From an uncultured Alistipes sp. (GTDB lineage Bacteria > Bacteroidota > Bacteroidia > Bacteroidales > Rikenellaceae): a stretch of 35,638 nucleotides of DNA. The stretch is taken from positions 1-35,638 of the forward strand of contig CASELE010000017.1 in NCBI GenBank assembly GCA_949288735.1, read 5' to 3'. Below the pieces are notes generated by a model. The model ran no database searches. It was not told where the DNA came from and saw only the letters and a program-made list of their open reading frames with translations. The translations under genes and the position numbers were made by a program. Positions 23,903 to 32,954 of this stretch are shown piece by piece. Each line of letters opens with the position of its first letter. Positions within the stretch are counted from its first letter, which is position 1.

Positions 23903-24469
23903 ATGGCAACTACGGCAGACATCAAGATCGGCATGTGCATCGAGCTGGAGGGCAAGACTTTCCAGATCGTCGACTTCCAGCATGTGAAACCGGGCAAGGG
24001 CCCCGCCTTCGTGCGTACGAAACTCAAGAACCTCGAGAACGGCCGCGTGCTCGACAACACCTTCTCGGCAGGGGCCAAGATCGAGCCGGTGCGTGTGGAG
24101 CGCCGTCCCTATCAGTTCACCTACGAGGACGACCTGGGCATGCACTTCATGCACACCGAGACCTTCGAGGAGATCAATATCGACAAGAACCTCATCAACA
24201 ACTACGACCTGATGGCCGACGGCCAGATCGTCGAGGTGATGTTCCATACGGAGAAGGAGACGGTCCTCTCGGCCGAACTGCCTCCGATCGTGGACATGGA
24301 GGTGACCTACACCGAGCCGGGCATCAAGGGCGACACGGCGTCGACCAATTCGCTCAAGCCCGCGACCGTCAATACGGGCGCTACGATCCGCGTGCCCCTC
24401 TTCATCAATACGGGCGACAAGATCCGTGTCGACACCCGCACGCGCGAGTACTACGAGCGCATCAAATAA
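23903..24469 (+). CDS. efp: Elongation factor P
   Basis: The 188-aa translation factor rescues ribosomes stalled at polyproline stretches. The KOW-like domain I carries the conserved loop [10 protein letters not shown] with Lys32, the residue that is modified in many bacteria. The OB domains II and III follow, with the C-terminal signature [19 protein letters not shown]. Length is typical. It has its own promoter and is followed by a long perfect terminator. No modification enzyme gene (epmA, epmB, earP or ymfI) is visible nearby. Confidence 0.97.
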   Translation: MATTADIKIGMCIELEGKTFQIVDFQHVKPGKGPAFVRTKLKNLENGRVLDNTFSAGAKIEPVRVERRPYQFTYEDDLGMHFMHTETFEEINIDKNLINNYDLMADGQIVEVMFHTEKETVLSAELPPIVDMEVTYTEPGIKGDTASTNSLKPATVNTGATIRVPLFINTGDKIRVDTRTREYYERIK

Positions 24470-24484
24470 CGGATTGTCCGACTG

Positions 24485-24524
24485 AAAAGAGAACCCCGCA
24501 CGTCACCGTGCGGGGTTCTCTTTT
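24485..24524. terminator. Bidirectional terminator between efp and pgi
   Basis: An 18-bp perfect stem (24485-24502 with 24507-24524) around loop TCAC begins with AAAA and ends with TTTT, so it has a T-run on both strands. It ends efp on plus and the gpsA-pgi transcript on minus. Confidence 0.95.
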
Positions 24525-24572
24525 CGTCCGCTGCGGCGTGCGGAGTCCGGGACTTGCGCCGCAACGCGTGAA

Positions 24573-25907
24573 TCAGAGTCGTTTGCGGATCTCTTCCGAC
24601 TCCTTTTCGTAGCCGGGCTTGCCCAGCAGCGCGAACATGTTCTTTTTGTAGGCCTCCACGCCCGGCTGGTCGAAGGGGTTGACGCCGAGCAGGTAGCCGC
24701 TGATGCCGCAGGCCTTCTCGAAGAAGTAGAGCAGCGCACCGACCGTGCGGGCGTCGATGCGCGGAATCTCGATGCGCAGGTTGGGCACTCCGCCGTCCAC
24801 GTGGGCCAGCTGCACGCCCAATTCGGCCATGCGGTTCACCTCCGATATGCGGCGGCCGGCCAGGAAGTTGAGCCCGTCGAGATTCTCGGCGTCGGAGCCG
24901 ACCTCGACACGGTGTGCGGGTTCGGCTACCGAGACGATGGTCTCGAAGAGGATGCGTTCTCCCTGCTGGATATACTGCCCCATCGAATGGAGGTCGGCCG
25001 TGAGGGTGACGCTGGCGGGGAAGATGCCGCGTCCCTCCTTGCCCTCGCTCTCGCCGTAGAGCTGCTTCCACCACTCGTTGAGGTACTGCAGCGCGGGTTC
25101 GTAGGAGCCGAGAATCTCGATCTTCTTGCCCTCGGCGTAGAGCAGGTTGCGCACGGCGGCATAGCGTGCCGCGGGGTTCTCGTCGAAGGGGGTGTCCTCC
25201 GCGGTGACCCGCTCCAGTTCGACGGCGCCGCGCACGAGGGCCCGGATGTCGATGCCGGCGACGGCCAGCGGCAGCAGTCCTACGGGGGTGAGGACCGAAT
25301 AGCGGCCCCCCACGTCGTCGGGGATGACGAATGTGGCGTATCCCTCCTGCGTGGCGAGGGTCTTCAGCGCGCCGCGTGCCCGGTCGGTGATGGCTACGAT
25401 ACGCTCGGCGGCCCCCTGCTTGCCGTAGCGGCGTTCGAGTTCGGCGCGCAGCAGACGGAAGGCGATGGCGGGCTCGGTGGTGGTACCCGACTTGGAGATG
25501 ACGATCACGGCGAACGAACGCTCCTTCAGTGCGTCGAGCAGAGCGGCGGTATACTCCTCCGAGAGGTTCTGCCCGGCGAAGAGCACGGCGGGTCCTTCGC
25601 GACGGGGCCGGAGTGCGGCGAAGGGGTCGCTCAGCGCCTCGAGTACGGCGCGGGCGCCGAGATAGGAGCCTCCGATGCCGATGCAGACGACCGCTTCGGC
25701 CCGGTCGCGGAGTCGTGCGGCCTGCTCTTCGATGGCGGCCAGCTCCGCGTCGGTGATCGACGAGGGCAGATGCACCCATCCCAGGAAGTCGTTGCCCGCC
25801 CCCTCTCCTGTGTGGAGCAGGGTGTTGGCGCGGCAGGCACGCTCCTGCATCTCGGCCGGTACGGCGACGCCCGATTTCGAGACGTCCAGTCTGATGATTT
25901 GTTCCAT
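24573..25907 (-). CDS. pgi: Glucose-6-phosphate isomerase
   Basis: The 444-aa glycolytic enzyme interconverts glucose 6-phosphate and fructose 6-phosphate. The sugar-phosphate-binding SKSGTTTEP motif, the [11 protein letters not shown] segment near residue 75 and the C-terminal [14 protein letters not shown] signature are intact. It is the short form seen in Bacteroidetes and Firmicutes. The start is ATG 25907 ([13 protein letters not shown]); the frame stays open far upstream but overlaps gpsA there. It follows gpsA by 29 bases, in an operon ending at the terminator at 24485-24524. Confidence 0.96.
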   Translation of the reverse strand: MEQIIRLDVSKSGVAVPAEMQERACRANTLLHTGEGAGNDFLGWVHLPSSITDAELAAIEEQAARLRDRAEAVVCIGIGGSYLGARAVLEALSDPFAALRPRREGPAVLFAGQNLSEEYTAALLDALKERSFAVIVISKSGTTTEPAIAFRLLRAELERRYGKQGAAERIVAITDRARGALKTLATQEGYATFVIPDDVGGRYSVLTPVGLLPLAVAGIDIRALVRGAVELERVTAEDTPFDENPAARYAAVRNLLYAEGKKIEILGSYEPALQYLNEWWKQLYGESEGKEGRGIFPASVTLTADLHSMGQYIQQGERILFETIVSVAEPAHRVEVGSDAENLDGLNFLAGRRISEVNRMAELGVQLAHVDGGVPNLRIEIPRIDARTVGALLYFFEKACGISGYLLGVNPFDQPGVEAYKKNMFALLGKPGYEKESEEIRKRL

Positions 25908-25936
25908 ATGCGTAGCGGTTTGTGGATTTCGGACTC

Positions 25937-26947
25937 TCAGATGAGCTTGGCGGTGAGCGCCTTCATCGACTTGCGCGCCGAGGCGCCGCGGTAGAGTATC
26001 TCGTAGACCATGTCGGCGATGGGCATCTCGACTCCGTGGCGCCGGTTGATGTGGCGTATGGTGTCGGCGGCGAAGTAGCCTTCGGCGACCATCGTCATCT
26101 CGTTCAGGGCGCTGCGCACCGTGACGCCGTGGCCGATCATCAGTCCCAGACGCCGGTTGCGGCTGTAGACCGAATAGCAGGTGACCAGCAGGTCGCCCAG
26201 ATAGGCCGAGGCCTGCGTCTCGCGTTCGGCCGGGTAGCTCTGCGCCAGAAAACGCGAGAGCTCCATCGCGCTGTTCGAGATGAGCACCGCGAGGAAGTTG
26301 TCGCCGTAGCCCAGCCCCACGGCGATGCCGACGGCCAGGGCGTAGATGTTCTTGAGTATGGCGGCGTACTCGATGCCGTAGAGGTCGGTCGAATAGCTCA
26401 GCGCCAGATAGCGTGTGGCGAGTTTCGACCCCAGCGTGCGGGCGTTTTCCGGGTCGCAGCAGACAACCGTGAGATAGGAGAGGCGCTCGAGTGCCACCTC
26501 CTCGGCGTGGGTGGGGCCCGACAGAATGCCGAACTGCTTGTACGACAGGCCGTAATGGCTGCATACGTACTCCGCTACGGTCTGGTATTCGCCCGGGACG
26601 ATACCCTTGATGGCCGAGACCACGAACTTGTCGGTCAGCGGCGTCGTGAGCGGGGCGAGGAACTCCTTGAGATAGGCCGATGGGGCGGCGAGGAGGACGA
26701 TGTCGGCCGAGGCGACCACCGCGTCGAGGTCGTCCGAGGGGGCGATGCGCTGCGTGTCGAACTCCACGTCGCTCAGGTAGCGCGGGTTGCGCCCCTCGGT
26801 GCGCAGCGAATCGAGTACCTCGGGGTTGCGGACGTACCACGCCACGCGCGCCTCGTTTTCGGCGAGGACCTTGACCAGCGCCGTCGCCCAGCTGCCGTAT
26901 CCGATAACGGCGCAGCGGGCATCTTTCCCTATTTTGTAGTCTGCCAT
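25937..26947 (-). CDS. gpsA: Glycerol-3-phosphate dehydrogenase [NAD(P)+]
   Basis: The 336-aa cytoplasmic enzyme reduces dihydroxyacetone phosphate to sn-glycerol 3-phosphate, the backbone for phospholipids. The nucleotide-binding motif is GYGSWATAL near residue 16 (Ala replaces the usual second Gly of GSWGTA). The family segments [15 protein letters not shown] and [18 protein letters not shown] (catalytic Lys) are present. The start ATG 26947 ([12 protein letters not shown]) lies 18 bases from a -7 element. Operon with pgi, divergent from mreB. Confidence 0.95.
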   Translation of the reverse strand: MADYKIGKDARCAVIGYGSWATALVKVLAENEARVAWYVRNPEVLDSLRTEGRNPRYLSDVEFDTQRIAPSDDLDAVVASADIVLLAAPSAYLKEFLAPLTTPLTDKFVVSAIKGIVPGEYQTVAEYVCSHYGLSYKQFGILSGPTHAEEVALERLSYLTVVCCDPENARTLGSKLATRYLALSYSTDLYGIEYAAILKNIYALAVGIAVGLGYGDNFLAVLISNSAMELSRFLAQSYPAERETQASAYLGDLLVTCYSVYSRNRRLGLMIGHGVTVRSALNEMTMVAEGYFAADTIRHINRRHGVEMPIADMVYEILYRGASARKSMKALTAKLI

Positions 26948-26965
26948 GGAAGTTCGTTTGACATA

Positions 26966-26973
26966 CAAATATA
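26966..26973 (-). promoter_or_regulatory. -7 element of the gpsA-pgi operon
   Basis: On the minus strand this reads TATATTTG, a match to TAnnTTTG. A properly spaced -33 TTTG is not seen. Confidence 0.6.
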
Positions 26974-27020
26974 GAGAAAAAAAATCAAAACGGGATGACC
27001 GATAATCCCTATCTTTTTCG

Positions 27021-27028
27021 TACCTTTG
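27021..27028 (+). promoter_or_regulatory. -7 element of the mre operon
   Basis: TACCTTTG matches TAnnTTTG, 110 bases before the mreB ATG. A near-match TATCTTTT lies about ten bases upstream. The leader of about 105 bases is longer than those of neighbouring genes. Confidence 0.65.
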
Positions 27029-27138
27029 TCCGAATCCCGGACCGGAGGACGGTGCAGCGGTGCGAGGCACCGCCCGGAGCGGGTCCAACTTACGGTAATC
27101 CAGAAAATTGCGAATATAATTCAGAGGAGAGTTTCGGA

Positions 27139-28158
27139 ATGGGAATCTTTTCGTTGACCCAGGAACTGGCCATCGATCTCGGGACGGCCAACACGCTCAT
27201 CATCTATAACGGCAAGGTCGTGGTGGACGAGCCTTCGATCGTGGCGCTCGACGTGCATACGGGCAAACTGGTGGCCATCGGCCAGCAGGCGCGCCAGATG
27301 CACGAGAAGACCAACCCCAACATCAAGACCATCCGTCCGCTGAAGGATGGCGTGATCGCCGACTTCAACGCCACGGAGCTGATGCTGCGCGGCATGATCA
27401 AGAAGGTGAAGACCTCCGGGACGCTCTTCTCGCCCTCGCTGCGCATGGTGATCTGCATCCCTTCGGGTTCGACCAACGTGGAGATCCGTGCCGTGCGCGA
27501 TTCGGCCGAACATGCCGGCGGACGCGAGGTCTACATGATCTACGAACCGATGGCTGCGGCGCTCGGCGCCGGGCTCGACGTGGAGGCTCCCGAAGGCAAC
27601 ATGGTGATCGACATCGGCGGCGGCACGACCGAAATAGCCTGCATTTCGCTGGGCGGCATCGTCTGCTCGGAGTCGATCAATGTGGCGGGCGACGTCTTCA
27701 CGACCGACATCCAGAGCTACGTGCGCCAGCAGCACAACATCCGCATCGGCGAGCGGACGGCCGAGGCGATCAAGTGCTCGATCGGCGCCGCCGTGCCCGA
27801 ACTGGAGGAGGAGCCGGAGGATTTCGTGGTGACGGGCCCCAATATGCTGTCGGCCCTCCCCCAGACCGTATCGCTCAGCTACGGCGAGATCGCCTATGCG
27901 CTCGAGAAGTCGCTCGTGAAGCTCGATGCGGCGCTGATGAAGGTGCTCGAATCGATGCCCCCCGAGCTCTATGCCGACATCGTGAAGAACGGCGTCTATC
28001 TGGCCGGCGGCGGCGCCCTCATCAAGGGGCTCGACCGTCGTCTGTCGGAGAAGACGGGCCTTCCGTTCCATATCGCCGAAGATCCGCTGCGGGCCATCGC
28101 CCGCGGTACGGGTATCGCCCTGAAGAATATCAACCGTTTCTCGTTCCTGATGAGGTAG
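27139..28158 (+). CDS. mreB: Rod shape-determining actin homologue MreB
   Basis: The 339-aa actin-like ATPase forms membrane-associated filaments that steer lateral cell-wall synthesis. Phosphate-binding loops IDLGTANTLI and VIDIGGGTTEIA and the adenosine loop LAGGGALIKGLD are intact. The ATG at 27139 is preceded by AGAGGAGAG and gives the usual N-terminus MGIFSLTQELAIDLGTANTL. First gene of mreB-mreC-mreD-mrdA-rodA, the elongasome operon. Other in-frame codons further upstream are not needed. Confidence 0.97.
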   Translation: MGIFSLTQELAIDLGTANTLIIYNGKVVVDEPSIVALDVHTGKLVAIGQQARQMHEKTNPNIKTIRPLKDGVIADFNATELMLRGMIKKVKTSGTLFSPSLRMVICIPSGSTNVEIRAVRDSAEHAGGREVYMIYEPMAAALGAGLDVEAPEGNMVIDIGGGTTEIACISLGGIVCSESINVAGDVFTTDIQSYVRQQHNIRIGERTAEAIKCSIGAAVPELEEEPEDFVVTGPNMLSALPQTVSLSYGEIAYALEKSLVKLDAALMKVLESMPPELYADIVKNGVYLAGGGALIKGLDRRLSEKTGLPFHIAEDPLRAIARGTGIALKNINRFSFLMR

Positions 28159-28224
28159 GCGGCCTGCGGCGCCTGCGGTGCGGCACCCGCGCCGGCCGGG
28201 TGCGGCGGGTAAAGACTGAAGAGC

Positions 28225-29082
28225 GTGAACAAGCTGTTGGAGTTTCTGCGAAGCACCTATATCGTGCTGCTCTTCGTGGCAATCGAGGCCGCGGCGCTCC
28301 ACTGCTATGCCCGTTCGACCGCACAGGCGCAGGCGCGCATCCTCGTCCGTTCGAGCAGCGTGGCGGGCGGGGTACACGGATTCTTCGCCGAGATGAAGCG
28401 CTACTTCGGTCTGGGACGCGAGAACCGTCTGCTCACCGAACGGGTCGCCGCCCTCGAGACGGAGCTTGCGCGCTACCGCCGGGCCGAAGCCGGACGCAGT
28501 TTCGACGAGCGGCTGCTGCGCGACAGTCTCGCCGGGCACTATGCCTATACCACGGCCTTCGTCGTCTCCAATTCGATCAACAAACTCCGCAACTTCATCG
28601 TCATTGACCGCGGCAGTGCCGACGGCATCACCCCCGACATGGCGCTCCTCTCGGCCGAGGGCGCGATGGCCGGCCGCGTGGTGGAGTGCTCGGAGCGTTA
28701 CTCGGTGGCGGTCTCGATTCTCAACACGGCCTTCCGGGCCAGCGGCCGGCTCGACGGTACCGACTACTCGGGCGCGATTCTTTGGGAGGGGGGCGACCCC
28801 GGCCGCGTGAAGATGACCGAAATATCGAAATATGCCGACCCCGAGCCGGGCGACCGGGTCGTCTCGACGGGCTTCTCGCAATACTTCCCGGCCGACGTGC
28901 CCATCGGCACGGTCGAACATGCCTCCCTGAACGAGGCCCGGACGGCCTATACGGCCGTCGTGCGGCTCGATGCCGACCTGTCGGCTCTCGGATACGTGAT
29001 TCTCGTGCGCAACCTCGACCTGCCCGAAGTACGTGCGCTGCAGCACGGTGAAAGGGTGCGCGAACTGACCGATACGCCATGA
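28225..29082 (+). CDS. mreC: Rod shape-determining protein MreC
   Basis: A 285-aa bitopic membrane protein: a transmembrane helix at about 8-28, a coiled coil at about 70-95 (RENRLLTERVAALETELARY), then the periplasmic beta-barrel domain with INKLRNFIVIDRGSADGITP and DRVVSTGFSQYFPADVPIGT. It links MreB filaments to PBP2. The start is GTG 28225. The 66-base gap after mreB is GC-rich and can form a hairpin (GCACCC with GGGTGC, about 28183-28203). Its end overlaps mreD by four bases. Confidence 0.94.
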   Translation: MNKLLEFLRSTYIVLLFVAIEAAALHCYARSTAQAQARILVRSSSVAGGVHGFFAEMKRYFGLGRENRLLTERVAALETELARYRRAEAGRSFDERLLRDSLAGHYAYTTAFVVSNSINKLRNFIVIDRGSADGITPDMALLSAEGAMAGRVVECSERYSVAVSILNTAFRASGRLDGTDYSGAILWEGGDPGRVKMTEISKYADPEPGDRVVSTGFSQYFPADVPIGTVEHASLNEARTAYTAVVRLDADLSALGYVILVRNLDLPEVRALQHGERVRELTDTP

Positions 29083-29600
29083 TGCACCGCTGGTCCCGAT
29101 ACCTTCTGCTCTTTGCCGTGACGCAGTTGCTGCAGGCCTTTCTGTGCAACAACCTGACGCTCGGAGCGTGGTTCAATCCGCTCTTCTACATCGCGTTCGT
29201 GGTGCTGCTGCCCTTCGAGATGCCGGCCGGCGCCCTGCTGCTCGCCGGTGCCGCTGCGGGCGTCGTGGCCGACTGGTTCATGGGTACGGCAGGACTCAAT
29301 ACGCTCTGCACGGTGCCGATCGCCTTCGTGCGGCCCTGGCTGGTGCCGCTGCTCTTCGAGAAGGAGCATGCCCGCGACGGCGGTCTTCCCTCGCCCGAGC
29401 GGCTCGGCGGTGCGGGCTTCGTGCGCTATGCGGCGCTGCTGATCGGGCTGCACCATCTGCTCTTCTTCGTGCTCGAGTCCCTCTCGTGGGCGCATCTGCC
29501 GCAGACGCTGCTGCGCACGACGGCGAGTGCCCTGGCGACGCTCCTCTTCACGTGGCTCATGGCGCGGCTCTTCACCTCCAAAACGACGGTGCGGGTATGA
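29079..29600 (+). CDS. mreD: Rod shape-determining protein MreD
   Basis: A 173-aa integral membrane protein with four to five hydrophobic helices, partner of MreC in the elongasome. Sequence conservation in MreD is weak. The call rests on topology, length and its position between mreC and the PBP2 gene, with ATGA overlaps on both sides that imply translational coupling. Confidence 0.88.
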   Translation: MMHRWSRYLLLFAVTQLLQAFLCNNLTLGAWFNPLFYIAFVVLLPFEMPAGALLLAGAAAGVVADWFMGTAGLNTLCTVPIAFVRPWLVPLLFEKEHARDGGLPSPERLGGAGFVRYAALLIGLHHLLFFVLESLSWAHLPQTLLRTTASALATLLFTWLMARLFTSKTTVRV

Positions 29601-31417
29601 CGGACGGACACGACGCGTACGTGCGCATGCGCACGCTCCAGGCGGTGGTGGTGCTCCTCTTCGTCGTGCTTGCGGGGAGGGTGGGCTACCTCCAGTTCTT
29701 CGACGCCGATGCCGACCGGCAGGCCCGCCGCCAGGCGCTGCGGCGCGAGGTGCTCTATCCGCCCCGCGGCGAGGTCTACGACCGCAACGGCGAGTTCCTC
29801 ATCCGCAGCCGCGAATGCTACGACCTGATGGTCGTCTCGAGCGACATCGACCCCCGGGGCTTCGATACGGCGCTCCTCTGTTCGGTGACGGGCATCCCGC
29901 GCGAGCGGCTCGAACGCGACCTGGCCCGTGCGCGCAGCTATCCGCGCGCGCCGCGCCGCATCGCGAGCTACATCTCCAAGGAGGAGAAGCTCCGTTTCGA
30001 CGAGTGCGGCTTCCGCGGCTTCTATACGGTCTTCCGCACCGTGCGGCAGTACCCGCGCAATATCGGCGGGAACCTGCTGGGCTATGTCGGCGAGGTGAGC
30101 GACGCGATACTGCGCCGCTATCCCGACTACGAGGTGGGCGAATATGTCGGCATGAGCGGTGTGGAGTCGGCCTACGAAAAGGTGCTGCGCGGCCGCAAGG
30201 GGGTGCGCTACCTCGAACGCGACGTGGGCGGCGCAATCCGCGGCTCCTACATGGAGGGGCGGATGGATACGGTGCCCGTCCCGGGCCGCTATATCGTCAG
30301 CACGATCGACGCCCGCCTGCAGCTCTTCGCTGAGGAGCTCATGCGCGGCAAGGTGGGTGCCGCCGTGGCCATCGAACCCGCGACGGGCGAGATCCTCATG
30401 ATGGTCTCGTCGCCCACCTACGACCCCGACCAGCTGGTGGGCAACGAACGTACGCGCCACTACGCCGAGATCATGAATACGTCCCACCGCCCCCTCTTCA
30501 ACCGGGCGGTGAGCTCCCGATATCCGCCCGGTTCGACCTTCAAGATAGTGCAGGGGCTCATCGGCATGCAGGAGGGGGTGCTCCGTCCGACGGACCGTCA
30601 TCCGTGTCACGGAGGCTACCGCGCCGGCAGCGTCTCGATGAAGTGCCACGAGCACGACTCGCCGGCGGATCTGCGCTATGCGGTTTCGACCTCGTGTAAC
30701 GCCTATTTCTGCTACGTCTTCCGCGACATACTCGACAATCCGCGTTACGGCGGGGTGAAGAACGGCTTCGACGTCTGGCGCGACTATGTCGAGAGCTTCG
30801 GCTTCGGCCGCAAGCTGGGTTCCGACTTCCTGAACGAGGGGAGCGGCAGCATCCCCGACCGCTCCTTCTACGACCGCCGATACCGCGGGTCGTGGAATTC
30901 GCTCACGGTCCTCTCGCTCGCCATCGGGCAGGGCGAGCTGGGGTGCACGCCGCTGCAGATGGCCAACCTCGCGGCAATCGTGGCCAACCGTGGCTATTAT
31001 TACATCCCGCATATAGTCAAGCGCATCGAGGGTGTCGATTCGATCGACCGCCGCTTCTACGAGCGCCACTATACGCGGGTCGATCCGCGCCACTTCGAGC
31101 CCATCGTCGAGGGAATGTGGAGCAGCGTGAACCGCGACGGCTCGTCGGTCGGGGCGCGACTGCCCGGACTCGACGTCTGCGGCAAGACGGGTACGGCGCA
31201 GAATCCGCATGGCCGTGACCACTCGACCTTCCTCTCCTTCGCTCCGCGCGACAATCCGAAGATCGCCATCTCGGTCTATGTCGAGAACGGAGGCTGGGGC
31301 GCCTCGGCCGCGCTGCCCATCGCCAGCCTCATCGAGGAGTATTACCTTACGGACACCATCCGCCGGCCCTGGCTGCTGGAGCGGGTGAAAACGATGCAGA
31401 TACACTATCCGAAATGA
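29597..31417 (+). CDS. mrdA: Penicillin-binding protein 2 (elongation transpeptidase)
   Basis: The 606-aa class B PBP cross-links peptidoglycan during cell elongation. One N-terminal membrane anchor (about 13-32) leads into the PBP dimerisation domain (VLYPPRGEVYDRNGEFL) and the transpeptidase domain. Catalytic motifs are Ser313-x-x-Lys316 in PPGSTFKIV, the SxN-type motif STSCN, and KTGTAQNPHG. The start ATG 29597 overlaps the mreD stop by four bases, and the gene overlaps rodA by four bases as well. It works with RodA, the glycosyltransferase next door. Confidence 0.96.
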   Translation: MTDGHDAYVRMRTLQAVVVLLFVVLAGRVGYLQFFDADADRQARRQALRREVLYPPRGEVYDRNGEFLIRSRECYDLMVVSSDIDPRGFDTALLCSVTGIPRERLERDLARARSYPRAPRRIASYISKEEKLRFDECGFRGFYTVFRTVRQYPRNIGGNLLGYVGEVSDAILRRYPDYEVGEYVGMSGVESAYEKVLRGRKGVRYLERDVGGAIRGSYMEGRMDTVPVPGRYIVSTIDARLQLFAEELMRGKVGAAVAIEPATGEILMMVSSPTYDPDQLVGNERTRHYAEIMNTSHRPLFNRAVSSRYPPGSTFKIVQGLIGMQEGVLRPTDRHPCHGGYRAGSVSMKCHEHDSPADLRYAVSTSCNAYFCYVFRDILDNPRYGGVKNGFDVWRDYVESFGFGRKLGSDFLNEGSGSIPDRSFYDRRYRGSWNSLTVLSLAIGQGELGCTPLQMANLAAIVANRGYYYIPHIVKRIEGVDSIDRRFYERHYTRVDPRHFEPIVEGMWSSVNRDGSSVGARLPGLDVCGKTGTAQNPHGRDHSTFLSFAPRDNPKIAISVYVENGGWGASAALPIASLIEEYYLTDTIRRPWLLERVKTMQIHYPK

Positions 31418-32847
31418 CCGGTAGCCGACATATGCGCCTCTTCGAGGGGGTGGACCGCACGACGCTGTGGCTCTATCTGCTGCTCGTGGCGGCGGGATGC
31501 CTCTCGATCTTCTCGGCCTCGTACAGTGCGGGCGACCCCGCCCCCTTCGCCCTGTCGCACTTTTACATGAAGCAGATCGTCTGGGCGAGCCTCTCGTTCG
31601 CCGCGGCGCTCGTGCTGCTGCTGCTCGACGCCCGCGTCTACCACGTGCTGGCCTACCCGGCCTACGTCGCGGGACTCCTGCTGCTTCTGCTGACCTTCTT
31701 CGCGGGCAGCGAGATCAACGGCGCGAAGGCGTGGCTGGTGCTCGGTCCGGTCAGTCTGCAGCCCGTGGAGTTCGTCAAGATTGCGACGGCGCTCGTGCTG
31801 GCGCGGGTGATGAGCGAATACACCTTCTCGATCTCGCGTCCGGGCCATCTGGCCCGCGTGGCGTTGGTCATCTGCCTGCCGCTGGCCATCGTCGTGCTGC
31901 AGAACGATACGGGCTCGGGCATCGTCTTCGGGGCCTTCCTCTTCGTGCTCTACCGCGAGGGGCTGAACCGCTGGCTCTGCATCCCCGTGCTGCTGATCGT
32001 CGCCCTCTTCATCTTCTCGTTCCTGCTCACTCCCTTCGTGCTGCTCGTGCTGCTCGTGCTCATCTGTATCTGTTCGGAGGCGATGATGAACGGCGGGTGG
32101 CGTTCCCGCGTGGTCTTTCTTGCGGCCGTGGCGCTCGCCACGGGGCTCGTCTGGTGCGTCGCGGCGTTCTGCGCCCCCGGGCGGCTCGACCTCTACGGCG
32201 CCCTGCTGATAGCCTCGGCCGGCGGGGTGCTCTGCGCCGCCGTCTACGCCTACCGGGCCAATCTGCGCAACATCTATCTCATGCTGGTGCTCTTCGTGGG
32301 GTCGGTCCTCTTCCTCCCGACGACGGATTATCTCTTCGGGAAACTGAACGACTACCAGCAGCTCCGCATCCTGAACTTCCTCGGACTCTACGACGACCCC
32401 TTCGGCAACGGCTACAACGCCAACCAGGCGCGCATCGCCATCGGCTCGGGCGGACTTCTCGGCAAGGGCTTCCTGCAGGGGACGCAGATTCGTTACGGCT
32501 TCGTGCCCGAACGCCATACGGATTTCATCTTCTGCACCGTGGGCGAGGAGTGGGGCTTCGTGGGGTCGGTCGTCGTGCTGGGGCTCTTCGCTGCCCTCAT
32601 CCTGCGACTGATGCGCATGGGCGAACGTCAGGAGGAGCCCTTCGGGCGTATCTACTGTTACAGCGTGGCAGCCATCCTGCTCTTCCACGTGCTGGTCAAT
32701 GTCGGCATGACCGTGGGACTGATGCCCGTCATGGGTATCCCGCTACCCTTCATGAGCTACGGCGGATCGTCGCTTCTCGCCTTCACGGTGCTCGTATTCA
32801 TCGCCGTGCGGCTCGATGCCTCGACGCGGCAGTTCTCCTCATGGTAG
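31414..32847 (+). CDS. rodA: Rod shape-determining protein RodA, SEDS glycosyltransferase
   Basis: A 477-aa polytopic membrane protein of the FtsW/RodA/SpoVE family, which polymerises lipid II in partnership with PBP2. About ten hydrophobic helices are seen. Family motifs are AKAWLVLGPVSLQPVEFVKI, QNDTGSGIVFG, VPERHTDFIFCTVGEEWGF (with the conserved Asp) and MGIPLPFMSYGGSSL near the C-terminus. It is longer than E. coli RodA (370 aa) because of extra hydrophobic sequence in the middle (about 180-290), as in other Bacteroidetes. The start codon overlaps the PBP2 stop (ATGA). Confidence 0.95.
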   Translation: MTGSRHMRLFEGVDRTTLWLYLLLVAAGCLSIFSASYSAGDPAPFALSHFYMKQIVWASLSFAAALVLLLLDARVYHVLAYPAYVAGLLLLLLTFFAGSEINGAKAWLVLGPVSLQPVEFVKIATALVLARVMSEYTFSISRPGHLARVALVICLPLAIVVLQNDTGSGIVFGAFLFVLYREGLNRWLCIPVLLIVALFIFSFLLTPFVLLVLLVLICICSEAMMNGGWRSRVVFLAAVALATGLVWCVAAFCAPGRLDLYGALLIASAGGVLCAAVYAYRANLRNIYLMLVLFVGSVLFLPTTDYLFGKLNDYQQLRILNFLGLYDDPFGNGYNANQARIAIGSGGLLGKGFLQGTQIRYGFVPERHTDFIFCTVGEEWGFVGSVVVLGLFAALILRLMRMGERQEEPFGRIYCYSVAAILLFHVLVNVGMTVGLMPVMGIPLPFMSYGGSSLLAFTVLVFIAVRLDASTRQFSSW

Positions 32848-32922
32848 GGGGGCCGTCGGGAGGACCGGATAAAAAGAAGAGAAGAAGAGAGGAACGCGTG
32901 ATGCGAAACGTCTAATTTTTGC

Positions 32923-32930
32923 GATATTTG
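32923..32930 (+). promoter_or_regulatory. Possible -7 element of the P-type ATPase gene
   Basis: GATATTTG has seven of eight matches to TAnnTTTG. No -33 box and no terminator after rodA are seen, so read-through from the mre operon is also possible. Confidence 0.4.
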
Positions 32931-32954
32931 TGCCGTCGCGCACACGGCGTGCAC

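Noticed and set aside
23160..24469. One long plus-strand frame joining an out-of-frame reading of the deacetylase to EF-P
   Set aside because: The upstream part is a shadow of the deacetylase; EF-P has its own promoter and a standard start at 23903.
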